DNA of 64,000 nucleotides from Oryzisolibacter sp. LB2S. Lineage in GTDB: Bacteria > Pseudomonadota > Gammaproteobacteria > Burkholderiales > Burkholderiaceae_C. Positions within the stretch are counted from its first letter, which is position 1. Every line of letters begins with the position of its first letter. Made by a program: the position numbers and the translations under genes. The notes beneath the pieces were generated by a model. That model saw nothing but the letters and a program-made list of their open reading frames with translations, had not been told where the DNA came from and did no database searches. The DNA lies in the NCBI RefSeq assembly GCF_040732315.1, contig NZ_CP160388.1, forward strand, positions 1,152,501-1,216,500, given 5' to 3'. This document shows, one piece after another, positions 56,608 to 64,000 of this stretch.

Positions 56608-57741
56608 ATGCAACACAAGTTCGTCCCATCCTCGCTGGTGGCCGCCGCCGCCCTGGTCTGCGCCACGGGCGCATTTGCGCAGGAGCAGATCGTCAAGATC
56701 GGCCACAGCGGCCCCCTGTCCGGTCCCAACACCTTCGCCGGGCGCGACAACGATAACGGCGTGCGCCTGGCCATCGAGGAGCTGAACGCGCGCAAGATCA
56801 ACGTGGGCGGCAAGACGCTGAAGTTCGAGCTGGTGTCCGAGGATGATCAATGCGATGCCAAGGCCGGCGTGGCCGTGGCGCAGAAGTTCGTGGACTCGGG
56901 CGTGCGCTACGTCATGGGGCCGTACTGCTCGGGTGTGACCATTCCCGCCTCGCGCGTCTATGACGGCGGCGGCACCATGGTCTCCACCGTGGGCACCAAC
57001 CCCAAGATCACCCAGGCTGGTTACAAGAACCTGTTTCGCATCGTCGCGAGCGACGTGCAGGCCGGCGCCAACATGGCGGCCTATGCCGCCAATGTGCTCA
57101 AGGCCAGGAAGGTCGGCGTGATCGACGACCGCACGGCCTTCGGCCAGGGCCTGGCCGATGAGTTCGCCAAGGAGGCGCAAAAGCTCGGCCTGACCGTGGT
57201 GGGACGCGAGTTCACGACCGACAAGGCCACGGACTTCATGGCCATCCTCACGAACCTCAAGGCCAAGCAGCCCGAGGCCATCTTCTACGGCGGCTACGCG
57301 CCCCAGGCCGCGCCCATGGCGCGCCAGATGAAGCAGCTGGGCATCAACGCCAAGCTGCTCGGTGGCGACACCCTGTGCAGCCCCGAGATGACCAAGCTCG
57401 GCGGCGACGCCGTGAACAACGTCGTCTACTGCGCCTATGCCGGCATGCTCATGGACAGCGACGCGGGTGCCAAGGCCTTCCAGGACAGGTTCAAGAAGCG
57501 CTTCGGCCAGAACCCCGATGTCTACGGCCCGTTCTACTACGACCAGGTCATGAACATCGGCGAGGCCATGCAAAAGAGCGGCTCCATCGACCCGGCCAAG
57601 GTCGGCGCCTACATCCACCAGCATGCCTACAAGGGCGTGATGGGCGAGTATGCCTATGACGACAAGGGCAACCGCATCAAGGCGCCGGTGGTCGTGATGA
57701 CCTTCGAGGCCGGCAAGGCCAAGCCGCTGGCCAGCTATTGA
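56608..57741 (+). CDS. Branched-chain amino acid ABC transporter periplasmic binding protein (LivK-like)
   Basis: A 377-residue protein with a signal peptide (about 1-24, cleavage after AFA), a Leu/Ile/Val-binding type I periplasmic fold (IGHSGPLSGPN, DDQCDAKAGVAVAQKFVDSG, GPYCSGVTIPAS, GEYAYDDKGNRI). It stands alone with its own terminator, about 45 kb from livHMGF, and could serve that system. Ligand not determinable. Confidence 0.92.
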   Translation: MQHKFVPSSLVAAAALVCATGAFAQEQIVKIGHSGPLSGPNTFAGRDNDNGVRLAIEELNARKINVGGKTLKFELVSEDDQCDAKAGVAVAQKFVDSGVRYVMGPYCSGVTIPASRVYDGGGTMVSTVGTNPKITQAGYKNLFRIVASDVQAGANMAAYAANVLKARKVGVIDDRTAFGQGLADEFAKEAQKLGLTVVGREFTTDKATDFMAILTNLKAKQPEAIFYGGYAPQAAPMARQMKQLGINAKLLGGDTLCSPEMTKLGGDAVNNVVYCAYAGMLMDSDAGAKAFQDRFKKRFGQNPDVYGPFYYDQVMNIGEAMQKSGSIDPAKVGAYIHQHAYKGVMGEYAYDDKGNRIKAPVVVMTFEAGKAKPLASY

Positions 57742-57791
57742 GTCTTGAACACGCCTTGCGGGAAAACCCCAGGCGTGCCATAATCCGCCGC

Positions 57792-57823
57792 TTGCACCGC
57801 CTCATGCGCGGTGCAATTTTTTT
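57792..57823 (+). terminator. Terminator of the LivK-like gene
   Basis: TTGCACCGC (57792-57800) pairs with GCGGTGCAA (57808-57816), seven-base loop, then seven T. Confidence 0.85.
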
Positions 57824-58007
57824 GTGCATCTGCCTTCACACACCGGGCGCTGCACGCCGGCGTGCCAGGCACGCGGCGCACTGCAGCCAATGCCCACCGG
57901 GGCCTTCCGCTACGGCCCTTTGGTTTCGTTTGATGGTTGATGTTTTGTAACCATCTGACGAGGCCTGCCCGGGAAAGCGCCCGTGGCCGTCTTCGTGTGA
58001 GCCATTC

Positions 58008-59789
58008 ATGACCGAGCAAACTCTGCTGCAGGGCCAAGACGCGCCTGCAGAGTCCACCATTTCCACCGCCAACGCCGCAGGGCAGACCGCACTGCCCGAA
58101 GGTTTCGTGCGCCTGGGCCTGGCCCCCGAGCTGGTCCGCGCCGTGGCCGACCTGGGCTACACCGAGCCCACGCAGGTGCAGCAAAAGGCCATCCCCCTGG
58201 CCATGGGCACGGGCGACGATTCCGGCCGCTTCATCGACCTCATGGTCTCGAGCCAGACCGGCAGCGGCAAGACCGCGGCCTTTCTGCTGCCCGTGCTGCA
58301 CACGCTGATCCACCAGCAGGCCGAGGCCGAGGCCGCAGCACGCGCCGAGTACGAGCGCGCAGCCGCCGAGGCCGCTGCGCGCGGCGAGGCGCCGCCCAAG
58401 CGCCCCAAGCGCAAGAACCCCATGCATCCGCGCAACTTCAAGGCCGCCGTGCCCGGCGCCCTGGTGCTGTGCCCGACGCGCGAGCTCGCGCAGCAGGTGG
58501 CGCATGACGCCATCGACCTCGTCAAGCACTGCAAGGGCCTGCGCATCGCCAACGTTGTCGGCGGCATGCCCTACCAACTGCAGATCGCCAAGCTGCAGAA
58601 CGCCAACCTCGTCGTGGCCACGCCCGGGCGCCTGTTGGACCTGCAGCGCTCCATGCAGATCAAGCTCGACCAAGTGCAGTTCCTCGTCGTGGACGAGGCC
58701 GACCGCATGCTCGACCTGGGCTTCTCCGACGACCTGGCCGAGATCAACCAGCTGACGGCCCAGCGCAAGCAGACCATGATGTTCAGCGCCACCTTCGCGC
58801 CGCGCATCCAGCAGCTGGCCATGCGCGTGATGCACGAGGGCGGCGCCAGCGTGAAGAAGATCCAGATCGACACGCCGCAGGAAAAGCACGCCAACATTGA
58901 GCAAAAGCTCTACTGGGCCGACAACGCCGAGCACAAGCGGAAGCTGCTCGACCACTGGCTGCGCGACGCCTCCATCGACCAGGCCATCGTGTTCGCCAGC
59001 ACCCAGGTCGAATGCGACGGCCTGGCCAACGACCTGCAGCAGGACGGCTTCTCGGCCGTGGCCCTGCACGGCGCCCTGAGCCAGGGCCTGCGCAACCGCC
59101 GCCTGATGGCGTTGCGTAACGGCCAGGTGCAGATCCTCGTGGCCACCGACGTGGCCGCGCGCGGCATCGACGTGCCCAGCATCACTCACGTGTTCAACTT
59201 TGGCCTGCCCATGAAGGCCGAGGACTACACGCACCGCATCGGCCGCACGGGCCGCGCCGGCCGCGACGGCCTGGCCGTGACCTTTGCCGAGTTCCGCGAC
59301 CGCCGCAAGATCTTCGACATCGAGGGCTACTCGCGCCAGCAGTTCAAGGCCGACGTGATCGCCGGACTGGAGCCCACGCAGCGCTTCCCGCAGGGCGGCC
59401 GCCCCGAGTTCGGCGGCCGCGGCCGCGAGGGTGGGCGTGGCCAGCGCTTCGGTGGCGCAGGCCGCGGCCACGGCGATCGCGGTGGCTTCGGTGACCGCGG
59501 CGGTCGTGGCGAGCGCGGCGGCTTTGGCGGCCGCCGTGACGGAGAAGGCTATGGCCGCAAGAGCGGCTTTGGTGACACGTCCCGATTCAACGAAGGCCCT
59601 CGTTTCAAGGATGCCCCCCGCTTTGGTGAAACGTCCCGTTTTGGCCGTGGCGAGGGCGCGGCACCGCGTGGCGACTTTGGCCGCCGGGGCGACTCGGGGC
59701 GCGGCGGTTTTGCCAGGCCCCAGGGCGGCGGCAAGCCCTATGCGCCGCACGACGCGCGCAAGCGCCAGACGCAGCGCGGCGGCCGCTGA
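58008..59789 (+). CDS. DEAD-box RNA helicase (RhlE-like) with Gly/Arg-rich tail
   Basis: 593 residues. Walker A QTGSGKT (near 82), DEAD motif VDEADRML (near 227), SAT-type FSATF, and HRIGRTGRAGRDG in the second RecA domain. An insertion of about 35 residues rich in Ala/Glu (near 105-140) lies between motifs I and Ia. Residues after about 465 are a long Gly/Arg/Phe-rich tail (RGG type) likely to bind RNA. A 184-base leader precedes it. Confidence 0.94.
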   Translation: MTEQTLLQGQDAPAESTISTANAAGQTALPEGFVRLGLAPELVRAVADLGYTEPTQVQQKAIPLAMGTGDDSGRFIDLMVSSQTGSGKTAAFLLPVLHTLIHQQAEAEAAARAEYERAAAEAAARGEAPPKRPKRKNPMHPRNFKAAVPGALVLCPTRELAQQVAHDAIDLVKHCKGLRIANVVGGMPYQLQIAKLQNANLVVATPGRLLDLQRSMQIKLDQVQFLVVDEADRMLDLGFSDDLAEINQLTAQRKQTMMFSATFAPRIQQLAMRVMHEGGASVKKIQIDTPQEKHANIEQKLYWADNAEHKRKLLDHWLRDASIDQAIVFASTQVECDGLANDLQQDGFSAVALHGALSQGLRNRRLMALRNGQVQILVATDVAARGIDVPSITHVFNFGLPMKAEDYTHRIGRTGRAGRDGLAVTFAEFRDRRKIFDIEGYSRQQFKADVIAGLEPTQRFPQGGRPEFGGRGREGGRGQRFGGAGRGHGDRGGFGDRGGRGERGGFGGRRDGEGYGRKSGFGDTSRFNEGPRFKDAPRFGETSRFGRGEGAAPRGDFGRRGDSGRGGFARPQGGGKPYAPHDARKRQTQRGGR

Positions 59790-59821
59790 TCGAGGGCGTG
59801 GCGCCGCAGGGCGCCGGCCGC

Positions 59822-59852
59822 AGCCAGCCTTGGCAACGGGGCTGGCTTTTTT
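59822..59852 (+). terminator. Terminator after the DEAD-box helicase
   Basis: AGCCAGCC (59822-59829) pairs with GGCTGGCT (59840-59847), followed by T residues. Confidence 0.8.
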
Positions 59853-59900
59853 GTACCCGCCCATGCGCGGCCCGCGCTCCTTGCGGGCCTGCCGACGAGA

Positions 59901-61133
59901 TCAGGCCGCCGTTGCCGTGCGCCCGATCTCGGGCCAGCGGTGGTGCAGGTAGATCCAGGACAGTAGCCCCACGCACATCATCAGCAGCGAGGCCAGCGCC
60001 AGCAGTACCGTGGAGTGCATGACCAGCGGCGCCACCACGCCCGCGACCAGGCCATTGGCCATGGAGCCGACGAAGGCCTGCAGCGACGAGGCCATGCCGC
60101 GGCGCTGCGGGTAGAGGTCCAGCACCAGCAGCGTGACCACGGGCACCATCAGCGCCCAGCCGAAGGAGAAGATGCCTATGGGCCACATGGCCCAGGCCGC
60201 GTGGGCCTTGAACAGCAGATTCGCGCCCAGGTTCAGCAGCGCCACGACCAGCATGATCACGAAGCCGTGGCGGATCTGGCGCTTCGGCGCAATCCGGCCC
60301 GCCAGGCGCCCGCTGGCCCACGCGCCGCCCATGATGCCGGCGATGGTCGTCATGAAGAACCAGAAGAACTGCGTGGGCGACAGGCCCAGCAGGTCGCCGA
60401 GAAAGGCCGGCGCCGACAGCACGTACAGAAACATGCCGTTGAAGGGCACGCCGCTGGCCAGCGCCAGCAGCAGAAAGCGCGGACTCGTGCCCAGCTCCCA
60501 GTAGCCGCGCATCAGGTCGCCCAGGTGCAGGCTCTGGCGGTTTTGCTCGGGCAGAGATTCGGGCAGCAGGCGCCAGTTGGCCAGCCACAGCAGCACGCCG
60601 ACCCCGGTCAGAAACCAGAACACGCTGTGCCAGCCCAGATGCACCGACAGCCAGCCCCCGACCATGGGCGCAATGGCCGGCGCCACCCCGAAGAAGATGG
60701 TCACCTGGCTCATCACGCGCTGGGCCTGGGTGGGCGGGAACAGGTCGCGGATCACGGCGCGCGAGACCACGATGCCCGCGCCCGCCGACAGCCCCTGCAG
60801 CGCGCGAAAGGCCACGAGCTGCCCGATGTTCTGCGCCAGCGCGCAGCCCAGGGATGCGAGCGTGAACACCGCCAGCCCCCACAGCACCACGGGGCGCCGC
60901 CCAAAGCTGTCCGACAGCGAGCCGTGGAACAGCGTCATGAAGGCGAACGCGAACAGATAGGCCGACAGCGTCTGCTGCATCTCCACGGGCGTGGCCGCCA
61001 GCGCCTGGCTGATGGCCGGAAAGGCCGGCAGATAGGTGTCTATGGAGAAGGGCCCCACCATGCCCAGCAATGCCAGCAGGACGGCGAGGGCCCAGCGCGG
61101 GCCGCGCCAGAGATGTGGTGCTTGAGGGTGCAT
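59901..61133 (-). CDS. MFS drug-resistance transporter, Bcr/CflA family
   Basis: A 410-residue permease with twelve membrane helices, the MFS motif A GSLSDSFGRRPV (loop 2-3), the drug/proton antiporter motif C segment VAPAIAPMVGG and the Bcr/CflA N terminus GPFSIDTYLPAFPAI. Substrates not determinable. The ATG at 61133 was chosen; an in-frame GTG nine codons upstream is an alternative. Confidence 0.9.
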   Translation of the reverse strand: MHPQAPHLWRGPRWALAVLLALLGMVGPFSIDTYLPAFPAISQALAATPVEMQQTLSAYLFAFAFMTLFHGSLSDSFGRRPVVLWGLAVFTLASLGCALAQNIGQLVAFRALQGLSAGAGIVVSRAVIRDLFPPTQAQRVMSQVTIFFGVAPAIAPMVGGWLSVHLGWHSVFWFLTGVGVLLWLANWRLLPESLPEQNRQSLHLGDLMRGYWELGTSPRFLLLALASGVPFNGMFLYVLSAPAFLGDLLGLSPTQFFWFFMTTIAGIMGGAWASGRLAGRIAPKRQIRHGFVIMLVVALLNLGANLLFKAHAAWAMWPIGIFSFGWALMVPVVTLLVLDLYPQRRGMASSLQAFVGSMANGLVAGVVAPLVMHSTVLLALASLLMMCVGLLSWIYLHHRWPEIGRTATAA

Positions 61134-61220
61134 GAAGGGCAGGCGGCGCTGGCGCGCCACAAAGCGCCAGATTATGGGTCAAGCCGCCACCGCGTGCCGC
61201 CCGTGACCCGCATGGATAGC

Positions 61221-61268
61221 TATGTAAACAATAGCTGTCAGCGCTTGATGGACAAGCGCTGAGGTCAT
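61221..61268 (+). repeat. Dispersed REP-like repeat (copy 7)
   Basis: AATAGCTGTCAGCGCTTGAT then GGACAAGCGCTGAGGTC: GCGCTTG and CAAGCGC form a perfect 7-bp stem. Intergenic, between the exporter and copper chaperone genes. Confidence 0.8.
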
Positions 61269-61306
61269 GAAACGCCCGAGATTCCCCGGGCGGAGCTCAC
61301 GGCCGC

Positions 61307-61792
61307 TCAGTGGCCACCGTGCTTGCCATGGCCGCCGGCGGGAGCGGGCGTTGCGCTCAGGGCGCGCACGGGCAGCTGCAGCTCCTGCGACTGGCGCTGG
61401 CCGTCCTTGCCCTCGAAGACCAGGGTCAGCGGCACGCTGGCGCCCTGGGCCACGGGCTGCTTCAGATCCAGCAGCATGATGTGGTAGCCGCCGGGCTTGA
61501 GCTCGACGGCCTGGCCGGCGGGCAGATCGAGCGCGGGGATGGCGCGCATCTTCATGACGTTGTCCACGAGCTTCATCTCGTGCACCTCGGTCACGCCGGC
61601 CACCGGGCTGCTGGCGCCGACCAGGCGCATGTCCTGTGCGGCCGTCAGCCGCATGAATGCGCCCGTGGCCTTTTGCTGGGGCACGGTGGCGCGCACCCAG
61701 GGGTCTTGCACGCTGACCTGGGCATGGGCCAGACCGGAGAGCAGCAGGGCGGCGGCCAGCGCCAGGCGGGGGGTGAAGGGTTTGCTTGGCAT
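61307..61792 (-). CDS. Periplasmic copper chaperone PCu(A)C
   Basis: A 161-residue protein with a signal peptide (about 1-24) and the PCuAC fold. The copper motif H-x-M ... M ... H-x-M is visible as VHEMKLVDNVMKM and GGYHIMLLD (near 70-110), with a His-rich tail HGKHGGH. It hands copper to the CuA centre of cytochrome oxidase together with SCO, so it could serve the haem-copper enzyme at the other end of the window or the main oxidases. Confidence 0.9.
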   Translation of the reverse strand: MPSKPFTPRLALAAALLLSGLAHAQVSVQDPWVRATVPQQKATGAFMRLTAAQDMRLVGASSPVAGVTEVHEMKLVDNVMKMRAIPALDLPAGQAVELKPGGYHIMLLDLKQPVAQGASVPLTLVFEGKDGQRQSQELQLPVRALSATPAPAGGHGKHGGH

Positions 61793-61875
61793 GAGAAATT
61801 CCTGAAATCAAAAAACGGGAGAGGCAACGGGCTGCCGCCGCAGGGGCAGGGCAGGGCGCCGTCGGCGAGGGGATT

Positions 61876-62253
61876 TCAGGCCCGGGCGGGCGGAGCGCGT
61901 GGCGGGAACGCCGCACGGCTCAGCGGCGGCACATGGCCGCGTGCGAGCGTCGCCGGCACATGCGGCGGCAAAGCCTGCGCGGCACCCGGGGCCTCGATGG
62001 CCGGTGGCGGCAGCATGGCGGGCAGGCACAGCACGCATTCCAGGCCGTGCTGCTGCGCGTCCTGCGCGGCGGCGTCGTTGCCGCCTGCTGCTACCCAGCG
62101 CGGCTCGCCCGCGGCGTTGCAGATGCGCTCCATGCCCTGGGCGCGCACCAGCGGCGAGAGCATGGCCGCGCCCAGCGCCAGCGCAAAGCAGGCCAGCAGC
62201 AGGCGGGCCAGCAGCAGGCGGGCCGGGCGGTGGGAGCGGCGCAGGGCTTGCAT
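61876..62253 (-). CDS. DUF2946 family protein
   Basis: A 125-residue protein with an N-terminal membrane segment (about 12-38), a CVLC pair (near 72-75) and a Pro/Ala-rich C terminus with His residues, the pattern of DUF2946, which often accompanies copper and TonB genes. It lies 83 bases upstream of the copper chaperone on the same strand. Function unknown. Confidence 0.78.
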   Translation of the reverse strand: MQALRRSHRPARLLLARLLLACFALALGAAMLSPLVRAQGMERICNAAGEPRWVAAGGNDAAAQDAQQHGLECVLCLPAMLPPPAIEAPGAAQALPPHVPATLARGHVPPLSRAAFPPRAPPARA

Positions 62254-62431
62254 AGGTGGTGGCCATTATCGGCCCGCGCGCCAGGCTGCGGGGGCTGGCC
62301 ACATGCCGATCGTCGGCACCCATGCGACACAAAAACAGCATCGCTTGATAAAAGTCATTTTACATTCCACTTTCGTTCTGGCATGCTTGCAAACGCTAAT
62401 CAATCGCATTTGCTTCAACAAGAACCACCGC

Positions 62432-64000
62432 ATGTCTTCCGTCCCATCCCCAGTCTTGCGTCCGTCCCGGCCACGGGCGTTGATGCACCCCATCGCCTGT
62501 GCGCTCGCGCTGCTGGCCTCGTCCGTACATGCCGACGAGCCTGCGGCCTTGCTTCCCTCCGTCACCGTGCGTGCCGATGCCGCGGGCGAGGGCACGGCCC
62601 CGCTGCGCCCCTCCGCCGTGGCCGAGCGCGAGCGCCTCGCGCGCGTGCCCGGGGGCACGAATCTCGCGCTGCCGCAGCAGGAGGCGCGCCTGGCCACGCT
62701 GCGCGACGTGCTCGACTACCAGCCCGGCGTGGTGCTGCAGGACTTCTTCGGCGCCACCGACCAGCCGCGCCTGTCGATTCGCGGCTCGGGCATTCAGAGC
62801 AACCCCGTGAACCGCGGCGTGGTGCTGCTGCAGGACGGTCTGCCGCTCAACGAGGCCGACGGTTCCTTCATCATCGGCCTGCTCGAGCCGCGCAACGCCG
62901 CCCTGGTCAGCGTGCGCCGCGGTGCCAACACGCTCACGCCCAGCGCCACCACGCTGGGGGGCGAGCTCGATTTCCAGTCGCTCACGGGCGCCGACCAGAA
63001 GGGCCAGGTGCGCGCCGAATACGGCAGCTTTGGCCGCAAGGCGCTGCAGGGCGCCGTGGGCGTGGCGGGCGAGCAGTGGGATGGGCGCATCGGCGTGAGC
63101 GGCGACCGCTTCGACGGCTACCGCCACCACAGCGCCTCGCGGCGTGACGCCCTGCATGCCAATCTGGGCTTCCAGCGTGGTGGTGTGGAAAACCGCACCT
63201 ACCTGTCGTGGACCGATCTGGAGTTCGAGATCCCCAATGTCGTGCCCAAGGACCGCGTGGGCAGCAACCCGCGCGGCGTGATGGGCGACGGCAGCACGCC
63301 GCAGGACCAGCTGCTCAACATCTACCGGCGCGACCCGCGCCGCGAGGCGCGGCAGCTGCGCCTGGCCAACCGCACGCGCTGGGGCAGTGACGCGCTGCGC
63401 CAGGAGCTGGGCCTGTACTGGCAGGACACGGACGACTGGTTCAAGGACCCGACCATGGGCACGCGCACCGACAGCCGCACCCTGGGCGCGCAGTGGCGCG
63501 CGGACGGTCAGGCCAGCGCGCAGCTGGCCTGGCACATGGCCCTGGCCTGGTCGCGCAGCGACATGGACCGGAGCCTGCGCGCCGTGAGCCCGGCCAACGG
63601 CAGCGAGCTGCAGCTCTTTGGCGACTACGACCTGCAGGCCGAGAACCTGCAGGGCCAGCTGGGCGCCGACTGGCGCGTGGCGCGGGACTGGACGGTGGTC
63701 GGCCAGATCGGCTGGAGCCGGCAGAGCCGCGACGCCGCAAGCCGCCAGACTGGCCAGCGGCTCGATCAGCAATGGACCTTTGCCACGCCGAAGATCGGCG
63801 TGAACTGGCAGGCCACGCCCGCCACGCGCGTCTGGGCCAACCTGAGCCGCAGCCAGGAGGCGCCAACCTTCTGGGAGATCGTCGCCGGCACCGTGCCCAA
63901 CCCCGCCAACCCGGCCACGGCCAAGAGCAGCCTCACCAGGCTGGAGTTGCAGCGCGCCACGACCTGGGAGATCGGCGGCCAGGGACGCTGGGGCGAGGGC
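62432..64000 (+). CDS. TonB-dependent outer-membrane receptor (partial, 3' end off window)
   Basis: 523 codons from the ATG at 62432 to the edge. Signal peptide (about 1-34), a TonB-box-like SVTV segment near residue 43, the plug domain (about 65-190: LRDVLDYQPGVVL, RLSIRGSGIQSN, LLQDGLPLNEADG, VSVRRGANTL) and the beginning of the beta-barrel. The plug resembles the FecA/siderophore group. Its place opposite PCuAC and DUF2946 suggests a metal or metallophore ligand, possibly copper; that is inference. The upstream 178 bases include an AT-rich stretch likely to be the promoter. Confidence 0.9.
   Translation, partial: MSSVPSPVLRPSRPRALMHPIACALALLASSVHADEPAALLPSVTVRADAAGEGTAPLRPSAVAERERLARVPGGTNLALPQQEARLATLRDVLDYQPGVVLQDFFGATDQPRLSIRGSGIQSNPVNRGVVLLQDGLPLNEADGSFIIGLLEPRNAALVSVRRGANTLTPSATTLGGELDFQSLTGADQKGQVRAEYGSFGRKALQGAVGVAGEQWDGRIGVSGDRFDGYRHHSASRRDALHANLGFQRGGVENRTYLSWTDLEFEIPNVVPKDRVGSNPRGVMGDGSTPQDQLLNIYRRDPRREARQLRLANRTRWGSDALRQELGLYWQDTDDWFKDPTMGTRTDSRTLGAQWRADGQASAQLAWHMALAWSRSDMDRSLRAVSPANGSELQLFGDYDLQAENLQGQLGADWRVARDWTVVGQIGWSRQSRDAASRQTGQRLDQQWTFATPKIGVNWQATPATRVWANLSRSQEAPTFWEIVAGTVPNPANPATAKSSLTRLELQRATTWEIGGQGRWGEG

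Overview
The window looks like a chromosomal segment of a GC-rich betaproteobacterium of the family Comamonadaceae, close to Acidovorax, Alicycliphilus or Diaphorobacter. The reasons are strong GC bias at third codon positions, gene orders typical of Burkholderiales (rimP-nusA-infB-rbfA-truB-typA, guaB-guaA, rplS-nudix-cobD-like-rsgA), and a short dispersed repeat with the core TAGCTGNNNGCGCTT that I associate with this family. The assignment is from sequence character and gene order only.

Layout. 1-5.8 kb (minus): a respiratory operon of a 51-residue membrane protein, a CuA subunit II, a haem-copper subunit I, haem O synthase, a SCO/SenC protein and a cytochrome b/ferredoxin/MvhD-like fusion cut by the window edge. 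Subunit I has all six metal-ligand histidines but glutamine where oxidases carry the cross-linked tyrosine. Two FNR/NNR-type dyads lie upstream, so this may be an sNOR-type nitric oxide reductase rather than an oxidase. 6-12 kb: a uracil-DNA glycosylase-family gene, rarA, the livHMGF amino-acid transporter and tRNA-Leu(CAG). 12-17.6 kb: RNase R and a coupled SDR/cytochrome c4-like/trihaem cytochrome/thioredoxin-like run. 17.6-26 kb: the rimP-nusA-infB-rbfA-truB-typA operon behind a promoter and leader terminator. 26-35.4 kb: a methyltransferase, a HibCH-like hydrolase, an ECF sigma/anti-sigma/secreted-protein operon, smpB opposite ratA-rnfH, a DUF4124 gene, guaB and guaA.

35.36-47.54 kb: a roughly 12.2 kb integrative element in the 3' end of guaA, bounded by 12-bp direct repeats. 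It carries a tyrosine integrase, an AlpA-like regulator, a RepA-family initiator followed by four iterons and DnaA-box-like sites, a TraJ/MobC-like protein, a serine recombinase, and a two-gene cargo: a PD-(D/E)XK-like/N6-adenine methylase fusion and a PHP-SMC-type ATPase. Its base composition is visibly less GC-rich than the flanks. The cargo is a candidate anti-phage system. The original guaA terminator now lies beyond the right attachment site.

47.5-64 kb: a PEP-CTERM protein, ppiD, rplS, a CoA pyrophosphatase, a CbiB-like membrane protein, rsgA, a pterin dehydratase, an M48 protease, orn, a LivK-like binding protein, a DEAD-box helicase, a Bcr/CflA-type exporter, and a copper-related group (PCuAC chaperone, DUF2946) beside the start of a TonB-dependent receptor that runs off the window. 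Seven copies of the dispersed repeat were found; four lie inside reading frames (rarA, truB, HibCH-like, pterin dehydratase).
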